A stretch of 10,029 nt of DNA from Calditrichaeota bacterium AABM5.125.24. Its GTDB lineage: Bacteria; Electryoneota; AABM5-125-24; Hatepunaeales; Hatepunaeaceae. Location: positions 1 through 10,029 of the forward strand of contig MWJR01000204.1 of the NCBI GenBank assembly GCA_002127415.1, given 5' to 3'. The notes under the pieces are model-generated. The model had not been told where the DNA came from. It saw nothing but the letters and a program-made list of their open reading frames with translations, and ran no database searches. Shown in pieces: positions 1 to 6,687 of the stretch (the first letter of the stretch is position 1; every line of letters begins with the position of its first letter). Both the position numbers and the translations under genes were made by a program.

Positions 1-480
1 AAGTAATCGTCTGAAGTAGCTGATGGTTGCGCTGGAATCCCCGGCCCGGCAGGAAGCCATAATGATGCGTGCCAGAAGCTCAGGTCTGTCGCCCTTCTTT
101 GCCAGCAACTGCCCCAGGTGATGCTGTTCAAAGGAGGACGCCAGGCGGTTGTAACGCTCGTCGCCAAGTAGCGAGGAGGCCGAGGTGTAGATCTCAGCCG
201 AGCGCGAGCTGTCAGGGAAACGTGAAAATGTATCGCGGAGCTGCTTCTCAAGCGCCGCCGGATCGTCGCCCTGCGAAAGGGTTTTAATGATCATCCTGTG
301 GGTCTTCCAGCGGTTGGGGTGTTTGTCGAGAGACCGGCGAAAGGCCAGGGACGCCATCTCGGGGTTGCTTTCCTTGTTCAGCCAGTATATCCCCGAATCA
401 TAGTCGTTGTCATAGCAGCCGACCGTCAGCAGGCCGGTGATCAGGACCATAAAGACCAATCGAGAGAAGCGCGACCCCAT
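1..480 (-). CDS. Lipoprotein, probably helical-repeat (TPR-like), 3' end outside window
   Basis: An open frame of 160 codons runs from ATG at 480-478 to the window edge without a stop. The N-terminus has basic residues (MGSRFSR), a hydrophobic stretch at about residues 8-20 and a lipobox LTVGC with Cys22, so I infer a type II signal peptide and a lipid-anchored envelope protein. The rest is hydrophilic and looks alpha-helical, with phrases such as LAFRRSLDKHPNRW (about 45-58) and DTFSRFPDSSRSAEIY (about 83-98) that resemble TPR-type or tol-pal/BamD-like repeats; I cannot assign a named family. Its ATG overlaps the trxB stop (TAATG), and the purine-rich trxB tail (GAAGAAGGGATAGG) supplies the ribosome site, so it is translationally coupled to trxB. 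The lipobox is seen; the fold is inference; the function is unknown. It is incomplete here. Confidence 0.8.
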   Translation of the reverse strand, partial: MGSRFSRLVFMVLITGLLTVGCYDNDYDSGIYWLNKESNPEMASLAFRRSLDKHPNRWKTHRMIIKTLSQGDDPAALEKQLRDTFSRFPDSSRSAEIYTSASSLLGDERYNRLASSFEQHHLGQLLAKKGDRPELLARIIMASCRAGDSSATISYFRRLL

Positions 481-1427
481 TATCCTATCCCTTCTTCAAT
501 CAGGAAACGTTCGGAATCAATAGCGGCCATACACCCGCTCCCTGCGGCGGTGACAGCCTGTCGATAGTGGCGGTCCTGCACGTCGCCGCAGGCGAACACG
601 CCCGGCAGGTTAGTCCGGGTGCTGCCGGGACGGGTGATGATGTATCCGGCGGGATCCAGTTCCAGTTGTCCCTGGAAAAGCCCGGTATTCGGCTGGTGAC
701 CGATGGCGAGGAAAGCGCCCTGGCATTGAAGCAGCGACTCAGCGCCTCCTTTTGGATCCTGGATTATTACCCCTTCCAGACCGGTATCCATCGCGCCGAC
801 GAACTCGGTCACCACCCGGTTCCAGCAGAGCTCTATCTTCGGATTGTCGAGGACCCGCTGCCGCATAATCTTCGAGGCCCGCAGCTCGTCCCGGCGGTGA
901 ATGATGGTAACCTTGCCGGCGAATTTGGTCAGGAAGGAGGCCTCTTCACAGGCTGAATCCCCGCCGCCGATCACCGCCACTTCTTTATCGCGGAAGAACC
1001 AGCCGTCACAGGTGGCACAGGCCGAGACGCCGTGACCCATCAGTTTCGTCTCTGACTCGAGCCCCAGCAGTCTGGCGGTGGCACCGGTGGCGATGATGAG
1101 GGTGTCGGCGAGGAACTGCCGCTTACCGACCCTCACCTTGAAAGGCCGATTGCCGAGATCGACCGACGAGACCGCGTCCGTGAGGTATGAAGTCCCGAAC
1201 CGCTCGGCCTGCTCCCGAAACAGATCCATAAGCTGCGGGCCCATAATTCCCTCCGGGAAGCCGGGATAGTTCTCAACCTCGGTAGTGATAGTGAGTTGCC
1301 CCCCCGGCTGAACCCCCTCGATGACGAGGGGTCCCAGGTCAGCGCGGGCGGTATAGAGGGCTGCGGTGAGACCGGCTGGCCCTGAACCGAGGATCACCGC
1401 CCTATAGTGGTCAGTCTTCTCATTCAT
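480..1427 (-). CDS. trxB: Thioredoxin reductase (NADPH)
   Basis: Flavoenzyme that moves electrons from NADPH through FAD and a redox-active disulfide to thioredoxin in the cytoplasm. Counting from the ATG at 1427 (315 aa, normal length for the low-Mr bacterial enzyme), GSGPAG at 14-19 binds FAD, the active-site CATC is Cys137/Cys140 followed by DG, GGGDSA at 154-159 and HRRDELRA at 177-184 bind NADPH, and GVFACGDVQD near the C-terminus is the second FAD motif. All key residues are present. The frame is open back to an ATG at 1448, but a GGAGG at 1442-1438 lies ten bases before the 1427 ATG and would be coding for the longer form, so I use 1427. A promoter lies just upstream (1489-1462). The stop overlaps the start of the downstream lipoprotein gene. 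No thioredoxin gene is in view. The family member could be specialised for another partner, but the motifs are those of TrxB. Confidence 0.95.
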   Translation of the reverse strand: MNEKTDHYRAVILGSGPAGLTAALYTARADLGPLVIEGVQPGGQLTITTEVENYPGFPEGIMGPQLMDLFREQAERFGTSYLTDAVSSVDLGNRPFKVRVGKRQFLADTLIIATGATARLLGLESETKLMGHGVSACATCDGWFFRDKEVAVIGGGDSACEEASFLTKFAGKVTIIHRRDELRASKIMRQRVLDNPKIELCWNRVVTEFVGAMDTGLEGVIIQDPKGGAESLLQCQGAFLAIGHQPNTGLFQGQLELDPAGYIITRPGSTRTNLPGVFACGDVQDRHYRQAVTAAGSGCMAAIDSERFLIEEGIG

Positions 1428-1437
1428 AAAAACGCGG

Positions 1438-1442
1438 CCTCC
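1438..1442 (-). promoter_or_regulatory. Shine-Dalgarno GGAGG that sets the trxB start
   Basis: GGAGG on the minus strand is followed by a ten-base spacer and the ATG at 1427-1425. It falls inside codons 3-4 of the longer frame beginning at 1448, which has no such site of its own. This argues for the internal start. Confidence 0.7.
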
Positions 1443-1461
1443 ATGCAATGTTACAATAAAA

Positions 1462-1489
1462 GTAATACGTCAGAGACGCCGGATGTCAA
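1462..1489 (-). promoter_or_regulatory. Sigma-70-like promoter for trxB
   Basis: On the minus strand a perfect -35 hexamer TTGACA (1489-1484) is followed by 16 bases and TATTAC (1467-1462, four of six matches to TATAAT). Transcription would start near 1455, giving a leader of roughly 28 bases with GGAGG correctly placed. It lies in the only gap between ggt and trxB, which fits trxB and the lipoprotein forming their own unit. Confidence 0.6.
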
Positions 1490-1503
1490 GGGTTGTTCTC
1501 CAT
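1486..1503 (-). other. Five-codon mini-frame with strong ribosome site upstream of trxB
   Basis: On the minus strand GGAGGT (1515-1510) is followed six bases later by ATG (1503), four codons (Glu-Asn-Asn-Pro) and TGA. The stop overlaps the -35 box of the trxB promoter, so only a transcript starting further upstream, for example readthrough from ggt, could carry it. It may be a leader peptide, the remnant of a lost gene start, or chance; nothing shows that it is translated. Confidence 0.15.
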
Positions 1504-1615
1504 TAAATTACCTCCGGGGAATACACCTGGATCTAAGTGTGGTGTCAGACTTATTACTGTGTGCAACTAACGTTTAACTGTATTGACAGATTAGGTTGTC
1601 ACATGATTCGCGTAG

Positions 1616-1644
1616 CCGCCGAACGCCGATAGGCGTTCGTGCGG
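1616..1644 (-). terminator. Stem-loop after ggt, possible terminator without T-run
   Basis: CGAACGCC and GGCGTTCG pair perfectly around the loop GATA (in plus-strand terms 1620-1627 and 1632-1639), and the stem extends by CCGC/GCGG past a single-base bulge at 1640. The structure begins 13 bases after the ggt stop. No run of T follows on the minus strand, so it may be a 3'-end stabiliser or Rho-assisted stop rather than a classical intrinsic terminator. The same stem would form on the plus strand, where no gene needs it. Confidence 0.4.
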
Positions 1645-1656
1645 TATTGAACTAAA

Positions 1657-3357
1657 TTAACGCGTTGTCACTGCTGCAGCAGTTCCGACGCCGCGGGCGT
1701 CTGAAGCGCCGTAGAAGTCACCAGTCGCCTGATCGATCATAACCGCCTGGCTGATTGACCAATGACCTCCGTGCTCAACTGTCCATCCCCGGCCGGCCAG
1801 CGAGGTTACGACCTCCGGCGACACCTCCTCTTCGACCCACAGCTTATCCGGCCGCCACTGCATATGGATCCTCGGTGCATCGACGGCCGCCTGGATGTCC
1901 ATATCGAAGTCGACCACACTGACGATTATCTGCGCCACGCTGGTGATGATGCGCGGCCCGCCCACGCTTCCAACCGCCATATAGGGCATGCCCTCCTTCA
2001 ATACCAGTGTCGGCGACATACTGGAGAGCGGTCTCTTACCCGTGGCGACGGCATTCACATCACCGCCGACCAGCTCCCATTCGTTCGGCTGGCTGGGCGC
2101 CAGGGCGAAGTCGTCCATAGTGCTGTTCAGGAATATGCCCAGTTCGGGAACGAAGACCAGCGAGCCGAAGGCCGTGTTGACCGAGGTGGTCAGTGCGCAC
2201 ATATTACCATCACTGTCGATGACCGATATGTGGCTGGTGTTTCCGCCTGATTCAAATTCCCACGGATCGCCGGGACCTTTGACCGTGGTGCGGCGATGAT
2301 GGTCGATCTTCTCTCTGAGCTCTTCGGCGTATCCATTAGAGGTCAATCCCGCCACCGGTTGTGGGCTGAAGTCCGGGTCGCCCAGCCAGCGGGCACGGTC
2401 GGCGAAGGCCGGCTCGAAGGCTGAGGCGAGCAGATGGTAGGTCTCGGCACTGCCAGGTCCAAGAAACCCCAGCGGGAACCCCTCGAGGATGTTCAGTATC
2501 TCGGCCAGACAGACCCCGCCGGAGGAGGGGGGAGGCATTGAGAGGATCTCAAGTCCCCGGTATCCGAACCTGACAGGATCGCGCCAGACCACCCGATATG
2601 AAGCAAGGTCATCGAGGGTCATTATCCCCCCGCTCTCCTGACAGGCACCTGCTATTGCCTCGGCCTGCTTCCCTTCGTAAAACGATCGCCACCCATCTTT
2701 AGCGATGGTGATGAGCGTCTTTGCCAATGCCGGTTGAGTCAGGATTTCACCGCGCTGCAGCGGTCTTCCATCCCTGAAGAAGATTCGGGCTGCTGCCGCG
2801 TCTTCTGCCAAAGCGTCCTGCTTGCTGTGGAGTCTTTCGGCGAATATCCGATCCAGCGGGAAGCCCTTCCGCGCCAGTTCTATCGACGGCTGGATGACCT
2901 CGGCCAATGATTTAACGCCGAACCGTTCAATCAATGCGGCACGTCCGGCGACACTGCCGGGAACGCCCACTGCCAGCCCGCCGCGGCGTGACCTGTCGGG
3001 GTAAGGCCTGCCGGTCCCGGGATCGATGAACATATCCGGCGTCGAGGCTGCCGGGGCACACTCGCGGGCGTCGAGGGCGATGGATTCACCGGTCTTGGCC
3101 ATCCACACCACAGCAAACTCACCGCCCCCCAGACCACTGTGGTAGGGCTCGACCACCGACAGAGCAAACGCTGTCGCCACGGCGCCGTCCACTGCGTTTC
3201 CCCCCTCAGCCATAATCCTCACCGCGGCTTCAGTCGCCGCCGGGTGGGGCGTGGCTGCCATCCCATCCCGCCCCAAGACCGGCGCACGGTAGGCGGCAAA
3301 TGCTACGGAGCAGCAAAGGAAAAAGTAAAAAGTAAAAAGGTAAAAGTATTTATACAT
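1657..3357 (-). CDS. ggt: Gamma-glutamyltransferase (glutathione hydrolase), exported
   Basis: N-terminal nucleophile hydrolase that cleaves the gamma-glutamyl bond of glutathione and similar peptides in the periplasm or outside the cell; the precursor cuts itself into large and small subunits. At 566 aa it has normal family length. Residues 1-21 form a signal peptide with cleavage probably after AFA (A21). Arg98 in DAREC matches the gamma-glutamate-binding arginine of the family. NTSH gives Thr374, the self-cleavage site and catalytic nucleophile, followed by SVNTAFGS (392-399), NSTMDDF (411-417), GKRPLSSMSPT (440-450) and GSVGG (463-467), all conserved active-site elements. The start at 3357 is the first in frame after an in-frame TAA and has no clear Shine-Dalgarno site. 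Codons 4-13 lie in a heptanucleotide array. It follows the Lol permease by 57 bp in the same direction. A cephalosporin-acylase-like role is possible, but the motifs favour GGT. Confidence 0.95.
   Translation of the reverse strand: MYKYFYLFTFYFFLCCSVAFAAYRAPVLGRDGMAATPHPAATEAAVRIMAEGGNAVDGAVATAFALSVVEPYHSGLGGGEFAVVWMAKTGESIALDARECAPAASTPDMFIDPGTGRPYPDRSRRGGLAVGVPGSVAGRAALIERFGVKSLAEVIQPSIELARKGFPLDRIFAERLHSKQDALAEDAAAARIFFRDGRPLQRGEILTQPALAKTLITIAKDGWRSFYEGKQAEAIAGACQESGGIMTLDDLASYRVVWRDPVRFGYRGLEILSMPPPSSGGVCLAEILNILEGFPLGFLGPGSAETYHLLASAFEPAFADRARWLGDPDFSPQPVAGLTSNGYAEELREKIDHHRRTTVKGPGDPWEFESGGNTSHISVIDSDGNMCALTTSVNTAFGSLVFVPELGIFLNSTMDDFALAPSQPNEWELVGGDVNAVATGKRPLSSMSPTLVLKEGMPYMAVGSVGGPRIITSVAQIIVSVVDFDMDIQAAVDAPRIHMQWRPDKLWVEEEVSPEVVTSLAGRGWTVEHGGHWSISQAVMIDQATGDFYGASDARGVGTAAAVTTR
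3321..3348. repeat. Heptanucleotide array (AAAAGTA)4 inside the ggt 5' end
   Basis: Plus-strand units are AAAAGTA, AAAAGTA, AAAAGGT and AAAAGTA, exactly 28 bp. On the minus strand they read as TACTTTT units and encode the hydrophobic residues YFYLFTFYFF of the GGT signal peptide. A unit of 7 bp shifts the frame whenever copy number changes by one or two. Confidence 0.85.
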
Positions 3358-3385
3358 AGCGTTGTATATTTATGCGCATTCATTA

Positions 3386-3413
3386 CCTGAATCCTGAGGC
3401 CAGAGGCCCGAGC
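3386..3413. repeat. Degenerate heptanucleotide array (CCTGAGG-like x4) between lolC and ggt
   Basis: Plus-strand units CCTGAAT, CCTGAGG, CCAGAGG and CCCGAGC follow each other at exact 7-bp spacing and stop one base before the lolC stop codon (TAG on the minus strand, 3417-3415). It is 28 bp long, like the array at 3321-3348, and the two are 37 bp apart. The units are less alike than in the other arrays, so it may be an older copy or partly chance. Confidence 0.5.
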
Positions 3414-3414
3414 C

Positions 3415-4710
3415 CTACTCATACCTTATCGCATCCACCGGGTCCAGCTTCGCGGCCCGACGTGCCGGATAGACCGTGGCCAGCAGCGTCAACCCCATCG
3501 CCACCAGAGCAACTATCACGAAGTCAAGCGGCTGCATCCGCACCGGCAGTGCGTCGAGGAAATAGACATCACCAGGCAGGGAGAAGAACCGGTAGGTCTG
3601 CTGCGCCCAGCACAGCACCCAGCCGATAACCAGCCCGAACGCGGTTCCGATCACCCCCACGATCAGCCCTTCCAGCATAAAGATGCGCATTATCCCATCG
3701 CGAGGTGCGCCCATCGCCTTCAGGATGCCGATATCGCGCCGCTTCTCAAGCACCATCATTATCTGACTCGATACAATGTTGAACGCCGCAACCATTATGA
3801 TGAGAGACAACAGTATCAGGTAGAGCCACTTCTCGATCTTCATCCAGCGGAACAGGGTCCGGTGCATATCGTGCCAGGTGCGGGCGTAATATGGATATCC
3901 CAGCCGCTCCTCAATCGACGCCCTGACCCGGTCGGCACGGTCCAGGTTCTCCAGCTTCAGCTCGACACCGGTCACAGCCTCTCCCAGCTCGAACAGCTCC
4001 TGTGCCGACCCGAGCGATATATAAACGAAGGCGTCGTCGTATTCAAATATACCGGTCTCGAACACACCGGTCACGATGAACCGTTTGAGGCTGGGGGTGG
4101 AGAACAGACCGGTCATACCGGCGGGGCTGATGAGTATGAGGCTGTCCCCCACAGCCGCCGCGATCCTGAATGCAATCTGACGCCCAAGGATGATGCCGGG
4201 AAGTCTCCTCACAGGTGCCGTCACTGCAGGATCATCACGCCGTGGTTTATCGTTATTCAATAGAAACGCGGAGTTGGCTCCCACGCCGGTTTTCAGCCTG
4301 AGTTCTCCGGCCACTATAGTCTGCGGAAGATCGCTGACCTGGCCGACCGTTTCTTCATCGACCCCCTTGATTATGACGCCTTCAACCGACCTGCTGCGAC
4401 GGAGCATCCCCTTCCCCTGGATGTAAGGGGAGACGCCGGTCACGTGATCCAGCGGCCTCAGTTGGTCGATAACAGCCGGGTAATCGAGCAGCGGCTCTTC
4501 GTGGAAGCTGGTCACCTTGATGTGGGCATCGGCCCCGATAATCCGGTCGCGCACCTCGGACTCGAAGCCGTTCATCACCGAAAGCACTATCACCAGCGCC
4601 GCCACGCCTATCATCACCCCGCCGGCTGAGATGTAGGTGATGAGCGAGATGAAGCGGGTGTGCCGCTTGGAGCGGAGATACCGCTCGGCGATGAACAGCT
4701 CGTAGCTCAT
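3415..4710 (-). CDS. lolC: Lipoprotein-releasing ABC transporter permease (LolC/LolE family)
   Basis: Inner-membrane subunit of the LolCDE machine, which extracts mature lipoproteins and passes them to LolA for transport to the outer membrane. The 431-aa protein begins with the family's N-terminus (ERYLRSKRHTRFIS, about 9-22). A membrane segment at about 22-46 ends in VLSVMNGFE; a long periplasmic domain spans about 50-290; three more segments lie at about 294-318, 342-368 and 394-414, the FtsX-type permease core. EKRRDIGILKAMGA (322-335) is the coupling region for the ATPase, and the C-terminus YPARRAAKLDPVDAIRYE is typical. Residues about 145-170 (Asn/Arg/Pro-rich) may be a small insertion. 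It starts 12 bp after lysS, and AAGGAG in the last lysS codons is its likely ribosome site, a rather long 15 bases from the ATG. No LolD or second permease is next to it, so LolC, LolE or a single LolF-like subunit cannot be told apart. Confidence 0.9.
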   Translation of the reverse strand: MSYELFIAERYLRSKRHTRFISLITYISAGGVMIGVAALVIVLSVMNGFESEVRDRIIGADAHIKVTSFHEEPLLDYPAVIDQLRPLDHVTGVSPYIQGKGMLRRSRSVEGVIIKGVDEETVGQVSDLPQTIVAGELRLKTGVGANSAFLLNNDKPRRDDPAVTAPVRRLPGIILGRQIAFRIAAAVGDSLILISPAGMTGLFSTPSLKRFIVTGVFETGIFEYDDAFVYISLGSAQELFELGEAVTGVELKLENLDRADRVRASIEERLGYPYYARTWHDMHRTLFRWMKIEKWLYLILLSLIIMVAAFNIVSSQIMMVLEKRRDIGILKAMGAPRDGIMRIFMLEGLIVGVIGTAFGLVIGWVLCWAQQTYRFFSLPGDVYFLDALPVRMQPLDFVIVALVAMGLTLLATVYPARRAAKLDPVDAIRYE

Positions 4711-4722
4711 ACGGACTTGAGG

Positions 4723-6264
4723 TTACTCCTTTGGTTTGAGCACGGGGAACATCGTGACCTCTCTGATAGAGGAGCCACCAGTTAGAAGCATTGCTAATCT
4801 GTCGATGCCTATGCCGAGTCCTGCCGTTGGAGGCATGCCGATCTCAAGTGCCTCTATGAAGTCTCTATCTATAGGTGGCGCTTCCTCATCGCCCTGTTCG
4901 CGTAGCTTTAACAAGTCCTCAAATCTTCTCAATTGGTCGATGGGATCGTTTAATTCGCTGAAAGCGTTTGCGATCTCCCCGCCGCCGACAAATAACTCAA
5001 ACCGCTCTACCAGCGCCGGATTGTCCGGATGACGCTTTGCCAGAGGTGAGGTTTCCACTGGATAGTCTTTGACAAAAGTCGGCTGGATCAGTTTTGGCTC
5101 AACCTCTTTAGTAAAGAGTTCATCTATTAGTTTACCGATGCCCCAGTGAGGTTCAACTCTCTTGAGTTTTTTCTTAATTTCCAAAGCGAGTTCATTTCTG
5201 TCGCGGTTCGTTATATCAATTCTGCTATGCTCCCGGATAAGTTGAGCCATGGTTATCCGCTCATATGGTGGAGACATGTCTATCTGCCGTTCTTCCCATC
5301 GTTTAGTTGCAGAAATTGACGGATCTTTCGCGAGCAAACTCAGTAGTTCTTCGAGTAAGTCCATGTAATAATCGTAGTTTTCATAGGCATGATAACATTC
5401 AAGCATTGTGAACTCAGGGGAATGGAAGCGGTCGATCCCCTCGTTGCGGAAGTCTTTACCGATTTCGTAAACCCGTGGTATGCCGCCTGCTATCAGACGC
5501 TTGAGGTATAGTTCATCGGCAATTCTCAGGTACAGTTCGCGATCGTAAGTGTGGTGATAGGTGGTAAAGGGACGCGCATTCGCTCCACCATAAATGGGTT
5601 GCAGGATGGGCGTTTCAACTTCGACATAACCTCTCTCATCCAGGAAATTCCGAATGAAACTTACCAGTCTGCTGCGTCGAAGTAACATCTTTCGTGAATT
5701 AGAATTAAGAATAAGATCGATCGTCCTGTTCCTGTAACGTTCCTCCTGTGCATCCCAACCATACCAGGTCTTGTCGTCCTTCTCTTTAACAGCAGGCAGT
5801 GGCCGCAGATTCTTGGTCAGCAGTTGCAGCTCAGCCACCTCCAGGGTGCGCTCCTCCGTGCGGGTCTTAAACAGAAGACCCGCCACGCCGACGATATCTC
5901 CTATATCCAGCAGCAGGAAGAGACTCCAGCCGGGCTCGCCGATCACATCCCGCCGGACATATATCTGCAGCCGCTTATCCTCATCCTGCAGATGAGCAAA
6001 TGCAGCCTTGCCCATCAGGCGCAGAGACATCAACCGTCCCGCCAGACGCACTTTCTTTTGGGCGTCTTTAAGTTGATCGAACCGCTCCAGAACATCGCCG
6101 ACTGTATGCGTTTTATGGTAGCTGTATGGGTATGGATCGATGCCCAGCTCACGAATACGGCTCAGCTTCTTCAGCCGGTCGCGCCTCACGTGGTCGAGAC
6201 CGTCAACATCTGAAGGTGTCTCTGCAGTCGCGGCTTCAGGAGCGGTTCGGGCTTTCATAGTCAT
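4723..6264 (-). CDS. lysS: Lysyl-tRNA synthetase, class II
   Basis: Charges tRNA-Lys with lysine using ATP, in the cytoplasm. In numbering from the furthest upstream possible start (GTG at 6324; 533 aa), an OB-fold anticodon-binding domain covers about 93-175. The catalytic domain follows with motif 1 (VEVETPILQPIYGGANARPF, about 233-252), motif 2 (FRNEGI...HSPEFTMLE, about 292-309), the lysine-site region GGGEIANAFSELNDP (447-461) and motif 3 (GLGIGIDRLAML, 502-513). All are intact. The GTG form would add residues not typical of the family, so I prefer ATG at 6264 (513 aa). ATG at 6258 is nearly as good and has AGG at a better distance (nine bases). The gene ends 12 bp before the Lol permease. 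From about 5770 down to 4740 it is markedly less GC-rich (about 47% by my count) than its own 5' third (about 57%) and its neighbours. Confidence 0.95.
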   Translation of the reverse strand: MTMKARTAPEAATAETPSDVDGLDHVRRDRLKKLSRIRELGIDPYPYSYHKTHTVGDVLERFDQLKDAQKKVRLAGRLMSLRLMGKAAFAHLQDEDKRLQIYVRRDVIGEPGWSLFLLLDIGDIVGVAGLLFKTRTEERTLEVAELQLLTKNLRPLPAVKEKDDKTWYGWDAQEERYRNRTIDLILNSNSRKMLLRRSRLVSFIRNFLDERGYVEVETPILQPIYGGANARPFTTYHHTYDRELYLRIADELYLKRLIAGGIPRVYEIGKDFRNEGIDRFHSPEFTMLECYHAYENYDYYMDLLEELLSLLAKDPSISATKRWEERQIDMSPPYERITMAQLIREHSRIDITNRDRNELALEIKKKLKRVEPHWGIGKLIDELFTKEVEPKLIQPTFVKDYPVETSPLAKRHPDNPALVERFELFVGGGEIANAFSELNDPIDQLRRFEDLLKLREQGDEEAPPIDRDFIEALEIGMPPTAGLGIGIDRLAMLLTGGSSIREVTMFPVLKPKE

Positions 6265-6484
6265 AGGCCTGGATTTCGGGTTTTTACAAGGTTCAACTAT
6301 TGATCCCGGCGAGGCTTTTATCACCCGGCCGGGTTGCTGGGATAACTGTAAGTTTAATACACCAAGTTAATAAGAAGTTCATCGGCAGTCAAACCCCCGC
6401 TTAAGTTGATGGGGGCTTCTGACGATTGGAGCGGACAGACGGCGGCCTCTGCCCGAAGGTCAGGGATGGGAGCGTTAAACGGCG
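6265..6484 (-). promoter_or_regulatory. lysS upstream region: weak promoter candidates and dyads
   Basis: lysS must have its promoter here, because a terminator at 6516-6485 closes the upstream gene. On the minus strand I see TTGACT (6392-6387), a fair -35 box without a good -10 at 16-18 bases, and TATTAA (6359-6354), a fair -10 box without a good -35. A dyad CCCCC/GGGGG with a 12-base loop (6394-6398 and 6411-6415) precedes TTGACT. A perfect 12-bp palindrome ACCCGGCCGGGT lies at 6323-6334, and its CCCGGC can also pair with GCCGGG nearer the start codon. I see no T-box or tRNA-like leader. Nothing is firm enough to name a single promoter. Confidence 0.3.
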
Positions 6485-6516
6485 AAAAAAAGCCGTCAAC
6501 TCTCCGCGGTTGACGG
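6485..6516 (-). terminator. Intrinsic (Rho-independent) terminator downstream of rodZ
   Basis: On the minus strand CCGTCAAC (6516-6509), an 8-base loop and GTTGACGG (6500-6493) form a perfect 8-bp stem. It is followed by C and then seven T (6491-6485). This is a textbook intrinsic terminator, oriented to end transcription coming from rodZ, and it separates rodZ from lysS. It lies about 240 bases past the rodZ stop, with two repeat elements in between. Confidence 0.85.
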
Positions 6517-6527
6517 TCTCTCCAAGG

Positions 6528-6614
6528 TGTCATTGTGATGCCTGTAATTCGACAGTTACTGGCTCAAGACATTATACAATAAGAAGAGATTGCTTCGCTT
6601 CGCTCGCAATGACA
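6528..6614. repeat. 87-bp palindromic repeat element (MITE-like), TGTCATTGYGA ends
   Basis: The ends TGTCATTGTGA (6528-6538) and TCGCAATGACA (6604-6614) are inverted repeats matching at 10 of 11 bases. The right arm continues as GCTTCGCTTCGCTCGCAATGAC, a sequence type I know as a common dispersed intergenic repeat in many bacterial genomes (reverse reading: GTCATTGCGAGCGAAGCGAAGC). The left arm is more degenerate. There is no coding capacity, and I see no clear target-site duplication. It is likely a non-autonomous or decayed element in the rodZ 3' untranslated region. Confidence 0.6.
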
Positions 6615-6640
6615 ATGGACATTCGTTGGCAATTCAATGT

Positions 6641-6687
6641 GGTGTCACGTGTCCTCAGGCGACACCGTTCTACCATCACGTGAGGAC
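6641..6687. repeat. Nested dyads with two CACGTG sites in rodZ 3' region
   Basis: GGTGTC (6641-6646) pairs with GACACC (6661-6666), and GTCCTCA (6651-6657) pairs with TGAGGAC (6681-6687); the two pairings overlap and exclude each other. Each half contains the palindrome CACGTG (6646-6651 and 6677-6682). Read on the minus strand, GTGCCGCCTAAG and GTGTCGCCTGAG near the two halves also look like diverged direct copies. A small dispersed repeat in the same gap as the 87-bp element is the simplest reading. Confidence 0.45.

Noticed and set aside
567..956. Plus-strand open frame of 129 codons
   Set aside because: It is antisense to trxB motifs that are clearly intact, so it is a shadow frame.
1583..1588. 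Perfect TTGACA on the plus strand between trxB and ggt
   Set aside because: No acceptable -10 box lies at 16-18 bases, and no plus-strand gene or RNA candidate follows.
1762..2299. Two overlapping plus-strand open frames opposite ggt
   Set aside because: They lie fully within the well-supported ggt gene on the other strand, and their translations show no family features.
4723..6324. GTG at 6324 as the lysS start
   Set aside because: The extra 20 residues match nothing typical of LysRS N-termini and the GTG has no ribosome site; the ATGs at 6264 and 6258 fit better.
6394..6415. CCCCC/GGGGG dyad upstream of lysS as a second terminator
   Set aside because: The stem is only five pairs with a 12-base loop and is followed on the minus strand by only three T; a much better terminator lies 90 bases before it.
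6265..6484. T-box or amino-acid riboswitch leader for lysS
   Set aside because: I see no T-box consensus bulge and no plausible specifier stem, and the leader is short.
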